Assembly (NCBI GenBank): GCA_013398955.1 | Contig: VWPU01014050.1 | Coordinates: 62,001 to 126,000 of the forward strand | Direction: 5' to 3' | Source of the DNA: Callaeas wilsoni | Taxonomy: Eukaryota; Chordata; Aves; Passeriformes; Callaeidae | DNA: 64,000 nt | Part shown: piece after piece, positions 26,801-35,455 of the stretch | Layout of the letters: the number at the start of each line of letters is the position of its first letter | How positions within the stretch are numbered: the stretch's first letter is position 1 | Notes under the pieces: generated by a model | What the model was told of the DNA's origin: nothing | Databases searched by the model: none | Seen by the model: the letters and a program-made list of their open reading frames with translations, nothing else | Position numbers and translations under genes: made by a program

Positions 26801-29800
26801 TCTCAGGCGAGTTGGTCTTTTCAGTTCTGATGTTACTGATTAAGTAAGATCTAAAATTAAACTGGCTTGGAAGCAGCTCTCTTGCCTCTAGGAGTTCAGC
26901 TTGAGGTGTTTTGGTAGGATAATGTGAAAATGCTGGCAAGGCTGCTGGCCTGGCTAGGTATTTTGTGGATAAGAATTGCAGTCACCTGTATTTTATTAAT
27001 CTGGTACCTTTCACAATATTAAATGTATTGTTAAAAATATATAATATCTCTTGATAAATTAGTGGTTTCACTCTAATACTGAACTGTGTTTCGGCTAACG
27101 TCAGTATCTTAGTTGTACTGATAAGTCACAGAGGCCTCCCTACTGACAAAAGCATCAATAGATAACTTACAGTGCCCCAAACAATGCTGCTGACAGACAA
27201 AACATCACATGAAGGGTAAATGGTCTGACACAGGGGCCACCTTGTATAGCATATTTAATCTAGCCTGAATAATAGTACCAATTAAATTTAAAATTTGTTA
27301 ATTTAACTCTGACGGTTTCTCAGTACCTAAGCAGGTAACATGTTCTCTTGATACTTGGAGTACGTTTATAGCTTTATATTGAAAAGCAAAAAGTCATCAA
27401 CCTTTTATTATCAGCATGCAGTGCATGTCTTGCATTACAATTAAACATGTCACTGAATTTCCTTTATCTAATTTGTTGTAAATCTAAGCTTTTCTGTTCC
27501 TGTAGTGGCAGTTTGTTCATTGTAGCATATAGGTGGCCATTTAGGACATTTGGCTAGTTCATAATAGCTTTGGACAAGTGGTTTGTTTGTTCCATTTAAA
27601 TGTAAAGATGTAGAAGAAACGTAAATAGTCTATATTTTTAAGTTTTCCTCTTGAGAATGTAAAAGTAGTAAATTTGAGAAATTAGATTCCACTATATTGA
27701 AACGCATAGGAGTAAAGAAAACACTATATCCTTTTCTTTCCCCCTTGTGCCCAGTTAAACCTCCATCCTTTTAACCAGTCTCTTTGCCCTTATTTGTCAT
27801 TCAATTCCAGCTGCCGAGAGCGGTTAACACCCAGGCTCTGAGTGGAGCAGGAATATTGAGGATGGTGAACAAGGCTGCCGACGCTGTCAACAAAATGACA
27901 ATCAAGATGAATGAATCGGATGCAGTAAGAGCTGATTTTTCGGCTTGAATAATGAGATGAATTAATGAGCCTCAACAATTGCATTTTAAAGCTGTAGAAG
28001 TAGAAAATGGGTTATTAATTTCCTTATTGGCTTGAATTCTTAGCTGTATCAGTTGACCACCCTGGAAGTACCTGGATAATTTGCTTCTTTAGAACCAGAA
28101 ATGTTGTTGGTAATCTAATTTGTAATGCTTGACTCTTTCATCTTTTGTCAGTGGTTTGAAGAAAAACAGCAGCAATTTGAGAATCTGGATCAGCAACTTA
28201 GGAAGCTTCATGCCAGCGTTGAAGCATTAGTCTGCCACAGAAAAGGTAACTTTACTTTTACATAAACCTTAGGAAATTGTGATAAGACTCAGCATGTCAG
28301 AACTGTTAACTAAAACAGTTACACAATGTATTTTAGTGCAAAAATTTTCTAATTGTATCTTTTATTTTAAACTGCCCTAGTATTTTTGTATACCTGTCTT
28401 TAATTTTAAATTCAACCAAAGTATCTATCATTCCTAGAGTCACTATGATGACCTAGCATTTTTTTTTTCCCTTGGCCAGTTTCATTACCACACCTAGCAA
28501 GTGACTCTACTACAGTAGATAACCGTAAATTAATCTTTAGGTCTCATGGCAAGAGTAATTTTTTTCTCAACAAAAAGTGACTGTATACATCCATTTAAAC
28601 ATCTTTTGGTTCAGTATTGCTCTGTTAACTGAGTTTCAGTCCTTACACAGGCATTTGTTAGTCTTAATTTAGTCTGCATAATGATATACTCTGAAGCTAC
28701 TGTTAAAGTAAACTTCTCTGGGAAGATAAGTAGTCACACAATATCACCTTTTTGTTTGCTTATTTTAGATATAAGCAAAGCCTGTAAGTTTATATTGTAA
28801 TAACCTGTGCTGCTCTTTGTCAAAGATGGGTTTCCATCAGATTATTGAAAAAACCAAACATAATAAAAACCAAACTAAACAAAACAAAACCCCAAACAAA
28901 CCATAATTTTGAATTCGTAACTCAGGGAAGACCATAAGTGTGCTTTCTGACAATATTGTATTATGATAAAATATGATGTCACCTTTGAGCGTTTCCAAAA
29001 GTACTTCAAAATGTCATAAGTTGCTTTCTCATAATTCTAATCAAGAATTATTCTCTGCAGTAAAAATATCTTTAGCCGCCTATCTTCAAAGCTAAGGAGT
29101 ATTTAAGAAGTAATGGAAAATGGAAATCTTTATTTACGGTTGATTTGACACCTTAAAGATTTGAAGAAGTGTTGGTTCATTGGGTTTTTTCTAAGAGTTG
29201 TGTTTAAATTGTAAAGGTTTTAAATATCTGAAGACAGCTTCCTTCTGCAATCACTTCTGGTCTTATGGTTCTGCAGGAGCAGCAGAGTTGCAAACTAACC
29301 TGAAGTAATTTGGACTAAACATTTGTTCAAAGGTCCTTCATGGAACTAAACTTTGTACAGGACTACTTACATGGGATTTGAGACAATTGCACCAGTATTT
29401 GTTAATAAATAAGCTCAAAACTTCACTTTCACAAATGCTGATACATGAGGTTTGATTGTTTTTTTATTTTATGGCATAACAGAATGTAACAATACTTTAT
29501 AGTATGCGCACATAAAAGTTACTTAAAGTCAATAAAACAGCACAACAGAAAGAAATTCCACTCATGGGAGTGGTGGTTTTGTGAAAGGGTTGGTTTTTTT
29601 TCCACACTGTACTAAATGGAAAAAATGTGCTGTAAACCTGTTAAAATTGTTCTGAATTTGCTCTGTAGATGACTTGGCTTTTGTTTTGTGGGTTTGCATT
29701 TTCTCTAAGGTAGGCAATTGAATAATACTGAAGCGACTTTTTTTTCATGTTTTTTGCTAGACAGAGTAAGCATGACATTAAAAGACTAGGCAAAGCATTT

Positions 29801-32800
29801 ACTGATTGAGAGTTTTTTTGCACAGGAGTCTTTCTCCTAAATGTGGTTTCATTGGGATGTCCTTGTGTATCTTACCGTCATCTTTAGCTTCTTCTTTTCA
29901 GCTGGTGAAGTTAAACCTCTGCTTCACTGATTTATGCTGCAGAGTAATGTAACAAATTAACTACATCTTGCTGAACATTGCTCCTGTGTTTCAGAGCTTT
30001 CAGCCAACACCGCTGCCTTTGCTAAAAGTGCTGCCATGTTAGGTAACTCGGAGGACCACACTGCTCTATCTAGAGCTTTGTCTCAGCTTGCAGAGGTTGA
30101 GGAGAAGATAGATCAATTGCATCAAGAACAAGCTTTTGCTGATTTCTATGTGTTCTCAGAACTGCTTGGTGATTACATTCGTCTGATTGCTGCAGTAAAA
30201 GTGAGTACTACTAGAAAGAATATTAATTTAGTGTTTAAAGTCACATTCCTCAGTTTATAGGTTTAGGGTAAGTGAATGTGTGCATTTGCTCATGTAACAC
30301 AATTAAGTTTTTGCCTGATGTTCTAGCAGAGTAAAGAGAAAGCATCCATGAGTTATTCCAATGATAAAAAAGGCTGTGATCAAAAATGTGAATTGAATGG
30401 TAAGATCCAGAGAAAATGCAAATCTACTTTGAGCAATACTGATTGTGTACAGTATTTGGGGCTACTGTACTCCTCTGTGTCTAAGCATACTGCACCTGTT
30501 TATTTCAGATTATTTACTGTTACAGTAAGCATACATAAATGTTGAAGAACATAATTTGGTATTCTATGTTTGGTAGAAAAAAACACAAATTTGTGGATCT
30601 ACATCTCACTGAAGAAAATACTCAATTTAAGTCTAAACTATGCTGCACAGCATGATTAGGTTTAGACATGAGAACAGGTATCTGTGAATTCTGTACAGAA
30701 ATACCTTTGAACTTGCCAGGTTGTTGGAAGTATGTATTTTTCCTTTTTTTTTTTGGATATATGTACTTTAGTTCTGCTGCCTTAGTCCATTGCTAACATA
30801 AATGGGTTGCTGAAAATGCATGTAATCTATCTGCATTTAGAGAATTGTCTGCATAATAGAGCACTTCATAGTGGTTGTTTTGGTAGTGTTTTGATAGAAT
30901 GAGGGGCATAAAATGATTTGGAGTGCTGAAGTGTCTGCTCTGAAAAGGGTTCTTGAATAGCCTGTTATTTGTGGAAGGTATTGAGCTGTGCAAACATGAT
31001 GTCAAGTGAAATGCAATACGTGGTAGACACACTAAGGTTTCTTGGAGTATACTACTTGTTCCAGCTTTATTCTGGAATTATTTTTTCCTACTGAGAATTT
31101 TCATAGCTCTAACAATCCCAGCTGTTTAATAATTTTGTCTATTCTCACAGGGTGTGTTTGACCATCGAATGAAATGCTGGCAGAAGTGGCAAGATGCTCA
31201 GGTCACTTTACAAAAAAAACGTGAAGCTGAAGCAAAGCTCCAACTTGCCAACAAACCTGATAAATTACAGCAAGCTAAAGATGAGATAAAAGAGGTAATG
31301 TTACCAAACATTATTTTGGAGGTCAGACTTTCTGCATTGGCTCATTCATTCTGCATTAATGCTGCTTTATACCATTTTTGTTTACAAATCATTTACTTGC
31401 TGTTTCCCATTTACTGAAAAAACATTTACTGAAATTGTTAAAAGGAATTTACTTAAAACACTGAATGTGTGCAATTTTTACTGACTGTAAGATCTGTAAG
31501 ACAGTTAATACTGTCTCTACAGAGTCTGGGAGATGGGAGGGCGGGAACATGGACAAGTTAATGCTTTTAACTGTTAACAGCTCACTTGGATAGGCAGAGG
31601 ATCATCTCTTGGTTTCTAAAGCTAAGATGACGTGGGTAAATCCAGCAAAGACAACTAATAGAGAACTATTCCTGTGTTTTGCTTAAATATGCAACTTTTC
31701 TACCCATATATATGTGCATGTATATATGGTGTAATTTCAGTAAAAATAAATCTAACATGTTGAAGTGTCATAATTTATACACTTTTTCTATCATGCTTCA
31801 CTAAGGAAATTGAAGAGGTAGGACAACTTAATTATTTAACACTAATGCATTCTAAGTATACTCTAGTGCTCTCCCATTAAATAATGGAAGAACGTTACTG
31901 CAGATTTCAAGCTCCTTTACACAGTTGCTTTGTTTGGCTTCGTCATTGGTCACTAACCACATGCTCCTTTGTTCTTTTTTCCTTTTGATATATTTCACAT
32001 ACAGTATTGAAATTACTCATTAACTTGATTTTCTTTTCCTTAAAAAAGTCCTTTGTTTACTGAGAAAACCTACTGTTACTCCTGTGTGACCACATTCTTG
32101 TTGAGTGCCTCTCCTGGTGTCACTCATCCATTCACAATAAGAGTGACAATAAATTTCCTGATTACTGGTAGTAGTGGGAAATAGTGATCCTTTCCCAGTC
32201 CCAATATTAAAGTAATTGCTTTTTTCTGAAGGAATTCTTTTTCCTGCTTTATTGGATAATTAGAGGTTTTTAGTAAACCCACAGTTTAAATGTGCCAATT
32301 GAAAGTTCCCATTGTCACTGAAATGTGTTCAGACTTGCTGAATTCTGTAATAGTGGACCCTCTGGCAGAGGAATTACAAAGTGGAAACCTAAGCAGCTTG
32401 AGCATCATGCATGACTCAGTTGTTTTTTGTAGATAAAGGGACAAAGGACAGTCCTAGAGATACCTTATTGAATGAGAAATTTCTCCTTGTCAGATACTAT
32501 AAAATGGCATTGGTTACCCAATGATAATTCACATAGGACCTGGGATCTGGGCATGATGAAACTGAAATGTTGAATTCATTAGGCCTGTACAAGCTTTCAC
32601 AGAAATCTCAGACACTTCTATTTGATGTGGTAGGAAGGCATGGGCAATCTTAATCTACTTTTCCTTGCCTGTGTTTTATACTGTTTCAATTGTTACCTAA
32701 CTCTTCAGGCTGATCTTCCATGAAGAAGATATTATTATGACTTACTAAATAGCTTCATAATGTATGTTTAAAAGGGCAGTCAGGGGACTGTGAATATATA

Positions 32801-35017
32801 TATATATACACTAAAAATATAAATATGGAGATGCTTATTGGAACATAGATGATGTTTATCTCACAACACAGTAGAAACTTGACAATGCATCACAAAATGA
32901 TTTTGTGAATTAGCACCACTGGATTGCTAACACGAAGTTGATACATTAAAGCATGCTGCTTCCCTTCTGCCTTTTTCTGAGGAAGGTAAATGTTACTGAA
33001 TGTATTTGTTCTCTTGACTTTGTTAATATGTTGAGATGAGTAGATACAGTTGCATTTCAAAGCACTGCTAGCCTGCTGTGGGGCTCTCAGTTTATCTACA
33101 CAGCTAGCTTAAATTTAACAATGTAAATAGATGTGCAAAAGCAGTTACAGGGCAATGTAGATGCTGATGATCCCTTCTGGTCTAGCCTGGATGTCTTTTC
33201 ACAGAAACTAAGGAGAAAAACCTAGTGTCATATATTGTTACATGAATGCAATGCTCCCAATATGGCAACAGCCCATAAGAAACATTTCTTCCTCTGAATT
33301 TTCCTCTAGTGATCTTCTTACCTGCAGTAACTTTTCTACTCCGGCTTTCTATGAAAACAGTTGCCACTGAAAAAGAAGGCTTGTGCTTTAAAAGGCAGAT
33401 AAACACATCATCAGTAGCTTGTCATTTGCAACAGAAATATGATAGGGATAATCGACCAGAGAGAGATGAAGATTTACTCATCTCTTCTGGAATTAGGAAA
33501 GTATGGGGAACTAACCTGAGACTCTTCCAAGCTTGATTGGACAGGTTTAGGTTCCTTTGTATGAAGTTTGTAAAGGGAATAGCTAGTAAAGCCTTTGTGA
33601 TCCATTTTGTTTTCTAAAGAATATTTTTTAAATGTTATTAAATGTTTTTGACAGCACTACTAAGATATTTTTGTTTTATCTACAGATAGCATTGCCTTAA
33701 AGATACCTTTGTTGTAACTGATGTGATGACATCCTGTAACACAAATTTGAAATTGTTATTGTACAATTTTCTTTTAAATAGGCTGAAAAAATCAAATAGA
33801 TCCTTTTAGTTCTTAAGTGACTATCAATGTACTAAAAAAGTTCAGATACCAGTAGACTGAATGGACAACACAGAATCTTACCTCTGTATGTCTTTCCTTT
33901 GCCAGTGGGAGACAAAAGTTCAGCAAGGGGAAAAAGATTTTGAACAGATCTCCAAAACCATTCGCAAGGAAGTGGGAAGATTTGAGGCATGTATAATTTT
34001 GTCCAAGTAAATGACAGTTGTACTGTAGATAATATTGACATTACAAGTAAAATTTGTTAAGAAGTTAATATGCCATAATTTATTTATTTATTAACAGAAG
34101 GAACGAGTGAAAGACTTTAAAACTGTTATTATCGAGTACTTAGAGTCGTTAGTGCAAACACAACAGCAGGTAAGATAAATTTTAAGCTTTTTACAAGTTA
34201 ATAATTATTACATTCCGTATTAGGTTAGTAGGAAAAAAAATGGGCTTTAACCACAGCAGTTTCTAAAACATTAAGAGCTACTAGTCTGTACTGTATTGGC
34301 AAATGACATGATGATTGCAGTTTCCCAGCCCTTCCATAACTGTAATTCAGGGAAGCAATGGAGAAGCTCCCTCAGGGCTATGGGCAAGCAGAGGGTCTTG
34401 TCATCTTCTCAAACTGAATTAGTACTTTCACTTAGAGATTGGAGTAAATTGTAATCAGTATGTACTTACGCTTACTGAAGAGACTTGGATTCTTAAAAGT
34501 TTATTGCTCTTTTTAAAAAGTACAAAATATTATTGAATATTGGAAAGCATTAAAAACAGTTTCCAGTGTCTGAGAAGTGGGCCTTGTTGCTAGAAAAAGT
34601 CTGAGCTCTTCTGTTCATTGCAGGAATATAACCGTTCAGCTTTGTTTAATTACAATAAAAACAAAAACCAGTATCTTTAGTGGTACAAATAAGTGACTGA
34701 TCTTTAAAAAAAATCTATATTACTGTACTAGTAATACATTAATACACAATAATTAGCATTGTGTTTAACATGTGGCAACATATCTATGAGCAGACTTGTG
34801 TATTTATTACTTGTATTTTATCTTGCACTATGTAAAAATATTTATGAATAAATACCTACATTCTTACTTTGTCTCCTGGAGGCAAGTTTACCGCAAGAGG
34901 AGGTAGGTACATGTTGTGTTTTCCAACATTTAGTACTTAATGAGTGATTTTTCCCTTCTCTTCAAGCTAATAAAATACTGGGAGGCATTCCTACCTGAAG
35001 CCAAAGCCATTGCCTAA
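5777..35017 (+). CDS. SNX2: SNX2, sorting nexin-2, complete 15-exon coding sequence
   Basis: SNX2 is a PX-BAR sorting nexin. With SNX1 and SNX5/6/32 it forms the endosomal ESCPE-1 coat, which binds phosphoinositides, bends membrane into tubules and retrieves cargo such as CI-MPR to the trans-Golgi (family knowledge). Coding exons: 5777-5884, 12534-12651, 20012-20175, 21350-21416, 21624-21667, 21753-21894, 25278-25356, 26499-26574, 27811-27924, 28152-28245, 29995-30200, 31151-31294, 33906-33986, 34098-34169, 34967-35017. They sum to 1560 nt, so 519 residues, the human length. Seen in the translation: an acidic N-terminus with DLF motifs at residues 26-28, 72-74 and 138-140; a PX domain at about 140-269 with RRFSDF at 182-187; an amphipathic helix at about 278-295; a BAR domain at about 299-519. 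The start lies in a good context (A at -3, G at +4). Every junction keeps frame. No disabling change was seen. Confidence 0.97.
6210..6242. repeat. imperfect (GT)n microsatellite
   Basis: About 33 bases of GT with interrupting GGGT and AT units, just downstream of the CpG island in SNX2 intron 1. Confidence 0.85.
9859..9918. repeat. 30-bp tandem duplication
   Basis: Two head-to-tail copies of a 30-bp unit beginning TTCTTGTTTCTTC and ending GTCAGAGCTGTAA, starting at 9859 and 9889, differing at one position (CATAAG versus CGTAAG). Confidence 0.9.
11255..11493 (+). mobile_element. partial endogenous retroviral LTR (avian ERVL-like)
   Basis: The series GTTGATAATACAG, GTTATTGCTGGGCAGGGCTTA, GCCAAGGCCTTTTCTGCTGT, GGGAGGAGACACAGCTGGGA, CCAACTGACCAAAGGGGTAT and TTCCAGACCACGTGACACC follows the U3 of an LTR very common in birds. 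It stops near where the TATA region and GGGGAAGAAGG would be. No internal coding region is attached, so this is a decayed partial LTR. It contains a CACGTG at 11449-11454. Family name from memory only. Confidence 0.6.
12534..12651 (+). CDS. SNX2: SNX2 coding exon 2 (residues 37-75)
   Basis: Encodes the Ser/Pro-rich [15 protein letters not shown] stretch and the second DLF motif (REDLF, 70-74). It ends with one base of a split Glu codon before GTAATG. The acceptor is CCAG preceded by A8, with the T13 pyrimidine run further upstream, an unusual arrangement. At 118 nt, skipping this exon alone would shift the frame. Confidence 0.95.
12652..20011 (+). other. SNX2: SNX2 intron 2
   Basis: 7360 bp, the largest SNX2 intron. 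It holds a GT-rich tract (15640-15725), an AC-rich tract (16846-16915) and a CR1 fragment (18440-19080). No exon-like segment was recognised; the remainder is plain AT-rich DNA. Confidence 0.85.
18440..19080 (+). mobile_element. CR1 LINE 3' fragment
   Basis: CR1 untranslated and 3'-end sequence in + orientation: GCCAGCAGGTTGAGGGAGCT, CACACCTGGAGTGCTGAGTC, AGTGCCCACTGACAGAACAG, GAGGGTGGTCAAGCACTGGC, and the tail TTAGATTAGATGATTTCAGA then TTCTTTCCAGACTCAA and TCTGTGATATG. Indels show it is old. Confidence 0.85.
20012..20175 (+). CDS. SNX2: SNX2 coding exon 3 (residues 76-130)
   Basis: Begins after TATCTAG with AA completing the split Glu codon and ends at GAG before GTATGC. It encodes the low-complexity linker containing [16 protein letters not shown] and VIFDRSREE, characteristic of SNX2. 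Exons 2 and 3 together are 282 nt, so skipping both would keep frame. Confidence 0.95.
20176..21349 (+). other. SNX2: SNX2 intron 3
   Basis: 1174 bp, GTATGC to TTTTTCCTAG. It carries a short reverse CR1 tail at about 21085-21175; the rest is unremarkable. Confidence 0.85.
21085..21175 (-). mobile_element. CR1 3' end, reverse orientation
   Basis: ATCACAGGACCATTTAGTTT, GGAAAAGACCTTTAGGATCA and TTGAGTCCAACTGTAAACTT are the reverse complement of a CR1 3' end. A short 5'-truncated copy with no coding content. Confidence 0.75.
21350..21416 (+). CDS. SNX2: SNX2 coding exon 4 (residues 131-152)
   Basis: Encodes [20 protein letters not shown] and KV, leading into the PX domain. It ends one base into a Gly codon before GTAAGT. 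Residues 138-140 read DLF; I recall DIF at this place in human SNX2. Confidence 0.95.
21624..21667 (+). CDS. SNX2: SNX2 coding exon 5 (residues 153-167)
   Basis: A 44-nt exon encoding [14 protein letters not shown], the first strands of the PX domain. It lies between TTACAG and GTAGGT and is followed by an 85-bp intron. It is too short to be called by open-reading-frame length and is placed by homology and frame. Confidence 0.94.
21753..21894 (+). CDS. SNX2: SNX2 coding exon 6 (residues 168-214, PX core)
   Basis: Holds the PX phosphoinositide-binding core. RRFSDF at 182-187 includes the Arg that contacts the 3-phosphate in the family, and VPPAPEK at 205-211 is the proline-rich membrane loop. 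It ends one base into a Gly codon before GTAAGT. Confidence 0.96.
21895..25277 (+). other. SNX2: SNX2 intron 6
   Basis: 3383 bp. Apart from the (TATTC)20 array and its degenerate flank at 24791-24970 I see no recognisable element. Confidence 0.85.
24791..24970. repeat. (TATTC)20 pentanucleotide repeat with degenerate flank
   Basis: Twenty uninterrupted TATTC units (24791-24890, 100 bp), followed by about 80 bp of degenerate TTTTCTA units. In SNX2 intron 6, about 390 bp before exon 7. On the sense strand this is the ATTCT pentamer. Confidence 0.98.
25278..25356 (+). CDS. SNX2: SNX2 coding exon 7 (residues 215-240)
   Basis: Encodes [20 protein letters not shown] and RRAALE. It starts after TTCAAG by completing the split Gly and ends two bases into an Arg codon before GTAATG. 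It is the third part of the PX domain. Confidence 0.95.
25357..26498 (+). other. SNX2: SNX2 intron 7
   Basis: 1142 bp, GTAATG to AATCATAG. Short poly-A tracts only; no element recognised. Confidence 0.85.
26499..26574 (+). CDS. SNX2: SNX2 coding exon 8 (residues 241-266)
   Basis: Encodes [20 protein letters not shown] followed by LESSE, the last PX helices. The acceptor is AATCATAG and the donor is GAG before GTATTT. Confidence 0.95.
26575..27810 (+). other. SNX2: SNX2 intron 8
   Basis: 1236 bp, GTATTT to TTCCAG. No repeat or RNA gene recognised. Confidence 0.85.
27811..27924 (+). CDS. SNX2: SNX2 coding exon 9 (residues 267-304)
   Basis: Encodes [20 protein letters not shown] and the start of the BAR domain. 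The segment [18 protein letters not shown] (278-295) is the amphipathic helix that SNX-BAR proteins insert into membrane. Phase 0 at both ends. Confidence 0.96.
28152..28245 (+). CDS. SNX2: SNX2 coding exon 10 (residues 305-335)
   Basis: Encodes [20 protein letters not shown] and [11 protein letters not shown], the first BAR helix. The acceptor is TTTGTCAG; the exon ends one base into a Glu codon before GTAACT. Confidence 0.96.
28246..29994 (+). other. SNX2: SNX2 intron 10
   Basis: 1749 bp, GTAACT to TGTTTCAG. Contains an A/C-rich tract at 28845-28905 and nothing else recognised. Confidence 0.85.
29995..30200 (+). CDS. SNX2: SNX2 coding exon 11 (residues 336-404)
   Basis: The largest exon (206 nt). 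It encodes BAR residues beginning [20 protein letters not shown] and ending YIRLIAAVK. Acceptor TGTTTCAG, donor GTGAGT. Confidence 0.97.
30201..31150 (+). other. SNX2: SNX2 intron 11
   Basis: 950 bp, GTGAGT to CTCACAG. No element recognised. Confidence 0.85.
31151..31294 (+). CDS. SNX2: SNX2 coding exon 12 (residues 405-452)
   Basis: Encodes [20 protein letters not shown] and the charged helix ending AKDEIKE. Acceptor CTCACAG, donor GAG before GTAATG, phase 0. It differs from the human protein I recall mainly in the [14 protein letters not shown] part. Confidence 0.96.
31295..33905 (+). other. SNX2: SNX2 intron 12
   Basis: 2611 bp, GTAATG to TTTGCCAG. Contains a (TA)n tract at about 32794-32809 and a possible 12-nt microexon at 31806-31817. 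Otherwise nothing recognised. Confidence 0.85.
33906..33986 (+). CDS. SNX2: SNX2 coding exon 13 (residues 453-479), GC donor
   Basis: Encodes [20 protein letters not shown] and KEVGRFE. Acceptor TTTGCCAG. The exon must end at GAG 33984-33986 to join KERVKDF in frame, which makes the donor GCATGT rather than GT. The nearest GT, four bases downstream, would shift the frame. Confidence 0.93.
34098..34169 (+). CDS. SNX2: SNX2 coding exon 14 (residues 480-503)
   Basis: Encodes [20 protein letters not shown] and TQQQ in the third BAR helix. The acceptor is TTAACAG after a weak, AT-rich tract; the donor is CAG before GTAAGA. The preceding intron is only 111 bp. Confidence 0.95.
34170..34966 (+). 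other. SNX2: SNX2 intron 14
   Basis: 797 bp, GTAAGA to TTCTTCAAG. It contains a candidate 21-nt in-frame microexon at 34882-34902 close to the 3' end; the rest is AT-rich and unremarkable. Confidence 0.85.
34882..34902 (+). other. candidate 21-nt microexon in SNX2
   Basis: Preceded by the pyrimidine-rich TTCTTACTTTGTCTCCTGGAG and followed by GTAGGT. It is 21 nt, in frame, and would add ASLPQEE between TQQQ and LIKYWE in the last BAR helix. The following intron would be 64 bp, at the short limit. The canonical product without it matches human length, so this would be an alternative exon. Unsupported by transcripts here. Confidence 0.25.
34967..35017 (+). CDS. SNX2: SNX2 coding exon 15 with stop (residues 504-519)
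   Basis: Encodes [16 protein letters not shown] then TAA at 35015-35017. The acceptor is TTCTCTTCAAG. This is the conserved C-terminus of SNX1/SNX2-type BAR domains. Confidence 0.97.
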   Translation, partial: LIKYWEAFLPEAKAIA

Positions 35018-35455
35018 AAGAAGAATATTCCAAATGACAAGACACTCTGGATGTTTGTCCTGGATAAAACTAAATTCCACAACGAAATCACTTTAAATCA
35101 TCCAAATAAACCACTATATATTTTATGAATTAACATGTGGCTTTTTTTATATACCACAGCATTTTATTAACAAGCTGCATGTCCTGACCCTCTTTGAAGT
35201 GGACTGTGGCATGATGTTCTGCAATACATTGCTGAATTGAACACTATGGTGTCTTAATACTTGCACTAAAATGTGCGCTGCAAGGCCAGAAAGCTGATAT
35301 TTTTGTTCTTTACAACACAATGTTCTGTAGTGTGTTTACCTGATCTTTATGAAACAAACTTAATTGCATTGATTAATGGTCACTTAAACATTCCTGTACA
35401 AAATCATGTTTTTGTGATTACAATAATAAAGGGATGTACCTTGTGAAACATTAAA
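35018..35455 (+). other. SNX2: SNX2 3' UTR
   Basis: Non-coding sequence after the stop. A consensus AATAAA lies at 35425-35430 with a GT-rich element (TGGGTTTGTGTCT) from about 35461, so cleavage is likely near 35445-35455. A second AATAAA at 35105-35110 could give a short 3' UTR of about 100 nt. The exact end is inferred. Confidence 0.75.
35425..35430 (+). terminator. SNX2 polyadenylation signal AATAAA
   Basis: Canonical hexamer about 410 nt after the stop, followed 30 nt later by a GT-rich downstream element. The proximal AATAAA at 35105-35110 has no clear GT-rich element after it. Confidence 0.75.

Noticed and set aside
32794..32809. (TA)n tract as a notable element
   Set aside because: Only about 16 bp, common by chance in AT-rich introns.
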